NCBI GenBank assembly: GCA_907163375.1
Contig: CAJQUW010005321.1
Location: forward strand, 1 to 64,000
Source: Prostheceraeus crozeri
Lineage: Eukaryota > Platyhelminthes > Polycladida > Euryleptidae
Direction of reading: 5' to 3'
DNA length: 64,000 nucleotides
Made by a program: the position numbers and the translations under genes. The first letter of the stretch is position 1; each line of letters begins with the position of its first letter. This document shows, in pieces, positions 56,050-64,000 of this stretch. The notes under the pieces were generated by a model that had not been told where the DNA came from, searched no databases, and saw only the letters and a list, made by a program, of their open reading frames with translations.

Positions 56050-56935
56050 TCGGATTTAAGAGCTGTATTGAAAGTACTGTGATTGCTTCGTCTTCCCTGA
56101 CTCAACATTCGCAGGATCTGATTGTTTAGACTTAATTTGAGAAACTCGAATTTGGTGCTGCTGGAGTCGAGTACGATCGATGTTGATAAAAACGTTGTGA
56201 TATGGTGACCCATGACCTGGCAACCCTTTTGATTTCTGTAAAAGCTCTCTTCTGGTTTTTTCAACACAAGTGATTCCTACTAATCGGGGCATCCCCGCGT
56301 TCATTTTTCCAATACGGCGAATATCGGTGATTTTTGGACTATCAACTTTCAATCTGAGAATGTCATCCACTGTCACATCGATATCCCATTCAGTTTCAAC
56401 AGGTAGAGTGTCGCTATTTATTGATGAAATTAAAAATATTGATGTCAAATGGTCATTAATTGCATTAACACTGGTCTCAATCGATGAGTAACGAGATAGA
56501 ATAGACATCAAAGGATGTGCTGATGTGCTAACACCATTGACAGATACTCTGCACGTATACATTCTCTTTATCATTGTTAGTAGACGCACTGCCTTTATTA
56601 AGTTCTGGAACACCGACAATGACTAGATTCTTTCTCCTCCTTTGTCTTTGTTCTATTTCTTCCAGCATCCCACTTTCCCAAACAAATGTTGCTGTGTTTT
56701 GTGTAAACTCTTTAAAACCTGCATTAAAGATCATTTAAGTTCGAATCGACTCGTTGCTCAAGAATGTTAACTTTGTTTTTCAAGCGATCAATGGATTCCT
56801 TTAGTGCAGCAAATTCTGACTTGACATTCTATTTATCTCTTTCTTTGTTGATTCCAAAACTTCTTTCAGATCAGTCATTGAGACACCAGCAGCGCTGGAG
56901 GAATTCGACCTTGTATTGCGCTTTGTTGTTGACAT
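56050..56935 (-). pseudogene. LINE ORF1 with an embedded reverse-transcriptase fragment
   Basis: Start ATG at 56935 (MSTTKRNTRSNSSSAAGVSM); an in-frame ATG at 57094 is the alternative. A coiled coil follows (LKEVLESTKKEINRM; EFAALKESIDRLKNKVNILE), then 'MLEEIEQRQRRRKNLVIVGV' (56650, the RRxNLxIxGxPE block of ORF1p) and, after an interruption, 'ITDIRRIGKMNAGMPRLVGI' (56270-56320), 'RRELLQKSKGL' and 'NVFINIDRTRLQQ'. Between VYVQSIC and the IRRIGK block about 190 bp (56347-56537) are not ORF1 but a copy of the RT segment 51577-51762 of the same LINE. ORF1p of this type binds RNA and forms trimers. Frames are broken. Confidence 0.75.
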
Positions 56936-57450
56936 GGCAGCAATGCGGAAACATGCAGTCGATGACGGAATAACACGTGATGAAAAATCGATATTTGAAT
57001 GATTGAGCGGTAGGGCGGTTTTATACGCAGCACTGACAACAGCTGATTTGCTCGCCGACAATACCGGAAGTTCAACACCACGACAGACACGCACTTCTGT
57101 GGAAACACTGTGACGGATGGAATTTCACAATGCACAGATATCTAAATTTAGATATCGCGAGGACACTATCGGCGATGAATGAGAGAATGATGAACAGTAT
57201 TCCACGGTAAATTCACAATTTAGACAAATCGTAGACTTTCGAAGCAACCACTAAATTAGCACACACGGTGAGATCACCAACGTGAGGACGAAGCCACGGC
57301 GATCACGTCGATGCAAAAGCCACCAGCGACAAAGGTCCACAAACTTCTCCAAATTGAAAAAATGTCCCACCTGAGACCAGAGACAGAACGCACGACCACC
57401 TAGCTTGACAGTCGCGCTTGGGTTTATTTGTTGCAATAAAGAATGTCTTA
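56936..57450 (-). other. Probable 5' region of the rearranged LINE
   Basis: G+C-richer than the surroundings. It contains 'gcgtataaaaccgccctacc' (TATA-like) upstream of the ORF1 start; no host coding evidence. The border near 57450 is set by the change to AT-rich sequence and is approximate. Confidence 0.4.
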
Positions 57451-57599
57451 AAGCATAAATTTTCCATAATTTACAGTTTCCGAGATAAGATTCAATGTGC
57501 CTCCTTCCCTACCTACGAAGCTGCCGCAAGGTCACAGTGTCTACCGACAGCTGTGGTCTGAATTCTGATTACCGCTCCTTCACGACAATACTGAAAACT

Positions 57600-59035
57600 T
57601 GCGAAAATGCTTCTATCTCATGTGGTTTTCGGAAATCGCACATTCGGACCTGAAACTTGGAGTGCGACGCCATACATCGCGAGCATCAATCAACCAGTGA
57701 CACAGCTGAGCTGCATGAACTTGCTACGCGTCTCATTGACCACCCGGCTGAAAAGCGTCAAGAGCGCTGGGAGGAGACGGTTGCAAACATTGACTTCACC
57801 CACTCCTCGAGGAAGAGGTGGCAAACAGCGAACCGCCTGACAGCAGAAATGTGAGGAACACAACATTCTGACCGCAACACCTGAACGTCCTGGATCAGCG
57901 ACTTGTTCATAACGGTAGTCCGTCTTTGGTAACGGTCGAACTTAGCAAGCACCTTAGAATTAAAACTTGATGGAATGACTTAAAGCGACTCAAAGTATGT
58001 CAAAATGATCAGCTAATGTAAGCCAAAATTGACAAAAAAAGAAGCATATCGGCATCTCTAAAATTACAATTGTTGTGCTCGGCCAAAGTCACACCGCGGT
58101 ACTAGCAGTAGGCCTCTAGCGAACCGGAAATGTTTACCCTTCTTCTTAAGAGCTAATAAAAGGTAGAAGTGATGTGACCAAGCATGTTTTGATAAAATGC
58201 AAAAGTATCATACTTTAATTATTTCTGACGTTTAAATTTCAAAGCTATGGGAGCAATTTTAATTTTTCGGACAGGTGGAGGAGTACGTGGAATGTCCCTA
58301 CTGCAGATCTTCCCTCTATACGCTGAGGGCAAGATATATCTATACGGACGACGTGGCCCTGAGCGTCGCGCGGCGATCCTTCGAAGAGACAGAAGAGCAA
58401 GCACTACATAAAGACATCGCGGCTGTGCAGCGGTGATTATTGAAGGTGTCGGCGAGCGAAACCGTGACCTCCGTCTTCCACTTCGCAACTACGCGGTAGA
58501 ATGTGAACTGATAATAACAGTAGAACTGATATTGAATCACTGCATGCAGAATCGGTGATCATTATAAGCTCAACGATGACAATATAGGTGCAAGACACAA
58601 AGAGAAGAGAGCAAGTTCAACCACAATCCAAATGATGGTTGCCCTCCCACAGGAAAGGTGCTTCCTTCGAACACAATGCCAAAAAACCTTGGAGCGACGT
58701 TGGACAGGAGCTTGACCTGACACTGTCTCAACTTGAAGCAGAAGGTCAACTCGAGAATCTGCATGCTTCGTCGCCTCGCTGGAACAAGCCCGGGCGCGGT
58801 CATCGGTTCTCAACGCTCCGCATCTCTGCGCTTGCCTTGGCGCACTCTATCGTGGAATACTGCGCAACCGTATGGTGCCGCGGTTCCCCCTCGGTCCACG
58901 TCGACGCTACACTCAACGACGCCATGCGACTCATCTCGCGTTGCCTGCGCAGCACACCGCTGGACGTGCTCCCGAGCCCGCCGTGACGAGGTAACGGCTA
59001 TTAGATGTGTTATGGATAACATCTACTATCTCTGA
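57600..59035 (+). pseudogene. Third LINE type: reverse-transcriptase remnant, G+C-rich
   Basis: 'LIDHPAEKRQERWEETVANI' with 'DFTHSSRKRWQTANRLTA' (57735-57850) is the linker signature of a LINE group in which DFTHSSRKAWxxLxxLTG is conserved. After a gap lacking the palm core comes 'IYTDDVALSVARRSFEETEE' (58338; YTDD at 58341-58352), 'TVTSVFHFATT' (58470). Then in other frames the thumb 'TLRISALALAHSIVEYCATV' and 'DATLNDAMRLISRCLRSTPL' with 'DVLPSPP' (58815-58984), matching LRTSALALxxSxAEYAxPVWxxSxHxxxVDxALNxxxRxITGCLxPTPxxxL. About 400 bp of the palm are replaced by unrelated sequence, and frames change repeatedly. G+C content clearly exceeds the neighbours'. Confidence 0.75.
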
Positions 59036-59423
59036 CTTTCCCGTACTTGCTGAATGCTAGATTTGAACTTTTAATGTCACCACAACTTCTAAGAAAAATC
59101 TATATTCGAATAGCGACTAAAAGGAACAATAGATTAATGATAGAAACAAAAGAGAAACAATCAGTAGATCGGAACTACATCAATATGTGTAAGCGATTTT
59201 AAAGAAAACGTTTAAGATATAAGTTAAAATTTCTAGAGACATATTATATCACAAAAAACGTTCAATTTGTCAATACTAATAAGTTAGGCGTAATAACTGA
59301 ATTGGCAGTTGTCCTAATCACGATCAAAAATTGAATTTAGTTCCATCTTCATGGGTTCTTCAGTTAAAATTGCGCGTTTAACAGAACATTGAGATTATCT
59401 TTCTGTATACAAACAATTAGAAA

Positions 59424-59553
59424 AATCAATAAAATAGCACTAAGCTTCCAAACAGAAACCACGTAAATAAGACGCAGGTGAAAGGCCTTGCAAAAAACTG
59501 TTGGTTTTTATTACGTGGCTTCTGTTCGGAAGCTTAGTGCTATTTTATTGATT
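59424..59553. repeat. 130-bp palindromic (foldback) element
   Basis: Arms 59424-59466 and 59511-59553, 43 bp each, pair with only two mismatches (aatcaataaaatagcactaa... / ...ttagtgctattttattgatt). The spacer is 44 bp. Probably a foldback MITE, and young given the arm identity. Confidence 0.85.
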
Positions 59554-59693
59554 AAGTATGACCACGTTGAACAATTAATTAGAAAAGTGGTATACCTGTA
59601 TGCGAGCCCATTCCACAGTACTATAAAAACAAGAACAACAAAGTGTAAAATATTTGTCCACTGAGGTAAGCGATATTAGGTGCCACATCCACG

Positions 59694-59748
59694 TCATTTG
59701 GGAGCTTTCTTCTTAGTCGATATATCTGTGTTACATGACCGAACAACG
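59694..59748 (-). CDS. Candidate terminal exon of an unrecognised host gene
   Basis: Acceptor ...tgaatctccttttcag; entering in the phase left by exon 60024-60118 it encodes VVRSCNTDISTKKKAPK and stops (TGA 59694-59696). Phase agreement with the exon upstream supports it; content is too short for recognition. Confidence 0.45.
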
Positions 59749-60023
59749 CTGAAAAGGAGATTCATCAATCAATTGGATAAAATAGATGAAATGTTCCATG
59801 GAAAATTGCATGGAAATTATTTTCTGCAAATCATATTACTTTAGCTGGCATCAAAAGTGATGCACTAGTAGAACCTTAATACAATCACAATATGATTAAG
59901 AAATGGAATGAATATGTTGCAAAGGAAAAATGCACAAAATGGTTGATGAACCAACATGGTTGATAATGCACAGTAAGTCGAGAGAATCAATAATTTGAAG
60001 TTACTGAACATCGCGACACTAAC

Positions 60024-60118
60024 CTCTTTAGAACCAGCCCGGCCACGTCTTCCGGTGGTAACCCGTCGAGTTGAGTAGATTGTAGTTCTTCTCGTGTAGT
60101 CGCGTTCCATAGTGCACT
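60024..60118 (-). CDS. Exon of an unrecognised host gene
   Basis: 95-bp exon between acceptor ...ggttatttcag and donor AAAGAG|GTTAGTG. The frame that fits the upstream exon (phase 0) reads SALWNATTREELQSTQLDGL then PPEDVAGLVLK. 'LPPEDVAGLVL' resembles the helix near the end of short-chain dehydrogenases, but there is no other support, so I assign no family. Confidence 0.5.
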
Positions 60119-61388
60119 CTGAAATAACCTGAAAAATATCGGCAATCGCTTGCTAGATTTTCATTTGTTTCCCGGGAAACATGCTTGAACATTCGGTTTT
60201 TTAAGAGAAACTGGTAGCCTACCTCACAGATCATTAGGCTTACCTGAACCTATCTTCAGTGATCATTGCTGCATCAATTATCAATCATTTCCGATGAAAG
60301 TTTATCAAATATTGCTTTATGTTGGATGCATGCGATTCGGCTCTTCCCATCTTCTTGATGTGTGCTTCACACGGTTTTTCTCCAGCCTCTACCAGGCAAG
60401 AAATATGAGTACACTTTCGATTTTAATATGTGCTTTGGAGGAGTGTCTTATGTGTCTTATCTACTAAATCACCGAGTGAAAAGGCAATCCTTTTTTCACT
60501 ATCACGGTTCACTCCCTCAACTATTACAAGCTTTGCATGCAGCAGTGTCTCTGTACTTTTGTTAGACGGAGAAAGTTGACATCAAGACAGTGACAGTTAT
60601 CCACAAGGATAAATAATTTGCTTGTATTATATTTCCGGTCTAGTTATAGGCCGGAGTCCGCAGTCCTATCATTTGATAGGACTCCGACTCCAGCAAAAAT
60701 GATAGGACTCCGGGACTCCGACTCCGCATCACTCTTCGATGATCATATATCATGGATTTCTTTATTTTGAACGTCCTATTTGCATTATAATGCTCTTTGT
60801 TTATACTGCTAAAAGTAGAAAGCAGTAATGCGTTCCATCAAAAGATTTTGACAGAGACAAAATATTAAAGAAAACTTAAAACCGATATTGATTGTAGGCA
60901 GGAGCCACAGGGACAAAAGTGTGAGATGCCTATTCTTGCTTTATATCAATTTTTCCGACAGCAACTGTTGCTGAGAAGTCCTCTAAAATAGCATTTTTAT
61001 GTGCATTTAGTAACGAAAGTAAGAACCGATCTCACGGAGTCGAAATATCAATCAAAACATAACACATACTTGGACAGCCGAATGTTATAAGTAGACAATT
61101 AATGGTGCTACTCAGTAACGTAGTCCTCACAAGTAGTTGAAAACAACATTCATCTCCATACTCAATTGCGGACCTGGCCCCCGTTAGCCAATGGTGCAGC
61201 TAATATTGTAGTGTCCAAATCAGCGCTCATGCAAAATATGGGACGCTTTTGTGATGATATTATTTTTTCATTAGAGTTTCTACTTTATTTATTCCCTACT
61301 CTATGGGAGTAAATAGGCTAGCAATATTTATGAGGAAGTTTATGTCGGCGATAAAAAGTTGATTTCATTTCAGTCATCATATGCTTAC
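60119..61388. other. Presumed intron; short ggactccg repeats
   Basis: Between two minus-strand exons. At about 60650-60725 'gataggactccg' and 'gactccgactcc' are repeated around a palindrome (tcctatcatttgatagga). No further exon in phase was certain. Confidence 0.35.
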
Positions 61389-61505
61389 ATCTACATCCTT
61401 ATTCTGCATAGTCACATTAATCTTGTTGCCCATGAAGAATGTCAGGCCTTTCATTACACTGTCGTGAGGAGGATCGTGTGTTACATGAATTTCACTTGAC
61501 CAAAC
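61389..61505 (-). CDS. Exon of an unrecognised host gene
   Basis: 117-bp phase-0 exon with strong signals: acceptor ...tttatcatttcag, donor GAT|GTAAGCATATG. It encodes VWSSEIHVTHDPPHDSVMKG then LTFFMGNKINVTMQNKDVD. It lies upstream of, and in phase with, the exon at 60024-60118, so both are probably one minus-strand gene whose 5' part is outside or unrecognised. Confidence 0.6.
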
Positions 61506-62139
61506 CTGAAATGATAAAGGAACATTTTTCATTCAATAAGTAATTAGGTGAAAAGGGGGTGCTGTTGTTTAAGTCAACAACTTCAAGCAAAGTTTACACA
61601 AGAGTCTCTGCCGGACCCAGAAAAGCTATTATTCTGTTATTCTCATAATTATTTTATTAATTTAATAAAGTATGTTGATTAGTAATCAATGGGCCCCACA
61701 ATTTCCTAAAGTCCGAAGAATTTCAAGCCGCGACGCAGATTCTTACATTTTTCTAAATCTGTTGGAGTAGGAGTCCTTGTAGTGGCTTTGGAGTTTTTTT
61801 TCTCGTATTGAGAGAAGTCAGGAAAAGGAAACTCCAAAGACTTTAATCAGCTATTATTGAAATCGGCACAGATAAGACATTCAATCAAAATGTTCGGTTC
61901 TGTTAGAGTCCTGGTTTCATACTGATGAGGAGAAAACATTTATTGGCAAGAGTCGATGCTGTATTTGGCACTCCGTTGTTCTGAACTCCTGTGGCGCTAT
62001 GTTTTGAGAGCGTCATACGACAATTTTTAGCCATTTTCCATTTCTTTTTCGCACATTTTCGTTCTTGAAAACAGACAAAAACTGGAACATGTGCTGGAAA
62101 ATGCATTTTTCACAAAAATTGATCTGGGCAATATTCTGA
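61506..62139. other. No gene recognised
   Basis: AT-rich, presumably upstream intron of the minus-strand gene. A minus-strand Lys-rich frame around 61903-62106 has only a weak acceptor and is not called. Confidence 0.3.
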
Positions 62140-62400
62140 CTGTCTTCTTCTACTTCTTCCTCGGACTTCGTTCCCACTTCAAGTGGGGTCGCCGTTGCGG
62201 ATGTCACTCGAACTCAGGTTTCCATTTCTCCATCGCTTCCTGTCCCTTGCATCTTCTTCCGTCATCATATCCTCTTTCTTGCAATCCTTCCATCTTCTCC
62301 TTGACCCACCTCTCCTTTGATTTCCTACATTTCTCTCACTCTTCTCCCCGAATAATCCTCCCCTTTCCTCGTCACGTTCCTCAGCCATCACAGTCGAGTC
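62140..62400 (-). mobile_element. LINE 3' end (C-terminus of ORF2 and tail)
   Basis: The minus-strand frame ends '...RRGGSRRRWKDCKKEDMMTE' followed by 'EDARDRKRWRNGN' and a GDPT-like terminus: the GRPxxRWxDxVKEDMxxxGxTxEDAxDRxxWRxxI...GDPT C-terminus of RTE-like LINEs. Downstream 'cgaccccacttgaagtggga' and the aag-repeat tail (cttcttctacttcttcctc on the plus strand) are the usual 3' end. Everything upstream is missing, i.e. a 5'-truncated insertion. Confidence 0.7.
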
Positions 62401-64000
62401 CTACTGTATGGATCCACACCTTGCTCGACATCGCATGAGACTTCACTTTGCATCTATATATCTCTACGATTCAAACCGAGGATACTGAGATGTTGAGGTT
62501 TGTGACTTCTTTGGTTGACTTGCCAATTAACAGTTCAAAATCATTTGTTATGGACATTATAGTTCTCAATTCACCGGTAATTTATATTAATTTACCTTAC
62601 CGATAGCTTACCGGTATTTTACCGGGTAAAATACTAAAAGAGGAAATCTAAATGTACAAGCGGTTAAAATGCAAGGATTAGTGATGCAAATGATCATAAG
62701 GGACAATTACAATGACATGGATATGGTTTCATATATTATTTCACATTTTGACAGCGATGTGAGCGCTTAACTTTCATGAATACATTCAAAAACTCAAATA
62801 ACTTTTGCGTTTCACTTTGAGAAGTGCAGTGTAGCATATATTATCATTTTCTAATGGCATCAATCATCCAACGTCATGTTAAAGATCATAAACTGCTGGG
62901 AGGAGGAACTGACTGCTTCCGTAGTCTTCTTTTTATAGCCAGTAGTGTGGTCATTTACTCACATTTATTCAGGAAAAAATTCTGTGAAGAAATTTCTGCA
63001 AGGAATTTGAAGGAATATGCTATAGTTTTGTGAAAATGTCCTCCAGCATTTTCTTTTTTGGTTTATTGGATTTGAAGGCCGTGCGGACACCCTACATTTT
63101 TACGTTTTTGTCAGTTAATACTAATCAACACGTCTTGTGAAAATGCCAAAGAACTTGCACTGGCATCTTACACATCTGCCGCAATATCTTGTAAGAAACC
63201 ATAAGACTTTGGTGTGCTCACGTAAAAACGTTTGAAGAAAATCGTTATTGTGAGTAATCGAGCTATGGTACAATGTGGAAAAGAGAGGGCAACAATGTGT
63301 CCCGTAATGATGATATCTGTATCTATGCATGTGAAAGATATTTAAGAAATCTCAATCAGCGTATATCTACATGTGTATTCATAGCATTGCTACCCGCTTT
63401 TTCTTACATTGCTGCCCCGTTCATTTCAATTACGCACAACAGTATTAACATAGATATTTTTCGGGCAGCAATGCAGGACATTTTTAGGCGCCTACGTGCC
63501 CTCAAATGTCCTACATTAGTGCCCTCAAAAATCCATGTTAATGTTATATTATCCCTATTCGTACCAAGGGGGCGGAATCCTCCCCCCACGCGCATTTTTG
63601 CTGTAGAAACTTTCATACCAAATGGACTTTTCATTTTTAGGTATTTTTCAACTTTCTGCGAAATTTCGTCAAATTTATGTCAGTGAAAGAGCTAGATTTA
63701 GCCTAGTTTTCAAGAGATAGGTTCTAAGAATTCAGTTTTGTTTATGCTGTGTGCAAGTATAGATTGTATTCTAGCAATAAAACGTATATCTTGAAGTCTC
63801 AGCTGCCTGTATACCATATACATTATAATACAAAGCAATATACAGTCTATGTCTAAAATCATTGGACATCTGGAATCAAAGGCTATAGGCCTAGTAGAAC
63901 CTAGTATCTACTATTCTCTTCTAATTCGAACCACATATGTAGAAAATTGTCACACTTCTTCGATATCTTTTGATTCTAACTTGAATAAAGATTTTGCGAT
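62401..64000. other. No gene recognised; two dispersed short repeats
   Basis: Contains a 'accggtaa' word cluster at about 62572-62630 and a G-rich/C-rich block at about 63565-63590 (caagggggcggaatcctccc), both with partners at about 9.05-9.18 kb. Plus-strand frames at 62824-63033 and 63273-63686 lack splice or family support. Confidence 0.35.

Larger units (their letters stand above)
47473..57450 (-). mobile_element. CR1/jockey-like LINE, rearranged and carrying several insertions
   Basis: A single minus-strand LINE appears to stretch over about 10 kb: 5' region about 57450-57000, ORF1 about 56935-56050, APE endonuclease about 56010-55331, linker 54339-53958, then reverse transcriptase down to 47918, thumb to about 47522, and an ATT-repeat tail at 47473-47490. 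It is interrupted by a hAT-like insertion (54340-55322), another LINE (about 52277-53957) and a Penelope-like element (48302-51243), and contains an internal duplication (linker plus first reverse-transcriptase blocks, 51327-52116 and 52118-52276 plus 53958-54338). Without insertions about 4.4 kb remain, a usual length for the group. ORFs also carry frameshifts. Confidence 0.8.

Noticed and set aside
58219-58813. Minus-strand frames of 60-90 codons, Arg-rich
   Set aside because: Antisense to the G+C-rich LINE remnant.
61903-62106. Lys-rich minus-strand exon candidate
   Set aside because: Acceptor is weak (ttttcaag), donor ambiguous and content not recognisable.
1-64000. CRISPR arrays, operons, ribosome binding sites, rRNA genes
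   Set aside because: Splice signals, LINEs and animal DNA transposons show a metazoan nuclear sequence; no regularly spaced repeat arrays or rRNA motifs were seen.

Overview
The window is AT-rich animal DNA (roughly a third G+C). It has few host exons, canonical metazoan splice signals, and a dense set of mostly decayed mobile elements. A secreted PAN/apple plus C-type-lectin protein, together with Penelope-like, Crypton-like, pogo, hAT, mariner/Tc1 and several LINE elements, suggests a marine invertebrate. A tunicate or another deuterostome is my best guess, but the sequence does not settle it.

Host genes. (1) About 1.5-4.6 kb, minus strand: five consecutive exons with clean acceptors and donors in one compatible reading frame, and a possible sixth near 0.7 kb. 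I do not recognise the protein. (2) About 41.8-42.65 kb, plus strand: a PAN/apple plus C-type-lectin-like secreted protein, nearly complete. (3) About 59.7-61.5 kb, minus strand: three exons that look like the 3' end of another unrecognised gene.

Mobile DNA, left to right: a short element with 'taccgt...ataaggcgcg' ends (5.4-6.2 kb); a LINE thumb fragment (9.2 kb); a decayed mariner-like element with both ends (11.4-13.0 kb); a decayed Tc1-like element (15.5-16.5 kb); two copies of a tyrosine-recombinase (Crypton-like) element (20.2-22.0 and 24.9-26.6 kb), with a unit bounded by 230-bp inverted repeats and holding a retroelement fragment between them; a pogo-type element (26.8-33.3 kb), into whose 3' part a second DNA transposon is inserted; a LINE carrying a GIY-YIG fragment (33.9-36.6 kb) next to a Penelope-like fragment (36.6-37.4 kb); a hAT element with perfect ends (44.4-47.5 kb); and a strongly rearranged CR1/jockey-like LINE (47.5-57.4 kb) that hosts a Penelope-like element, a second LINE and a short hAT-like element. 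A third LINE type (57.6-59.0 kb) and another LINE 3' end (62.1-62.4 kb) follow.

The most interesting object is the transposon at 29,617-33,133. It has about 355-bp terminal inverted repeats beginning 5'-CAC, a 4-bp target duplication GCTA, and a broken transposase. The order of that transposase's motifs (DGGGGF; CxxC; LH; GNxxxKLL; H(4)H; WSExxxES) parallels the catalytic core of RAG1/Transib and the CACTA-Mirage-Chapaev superfamily. The two arms are nearly identical, so the insertion looks young.

I saw no convincing RNA genes, no CRISPR array and no prokaryotic signals.
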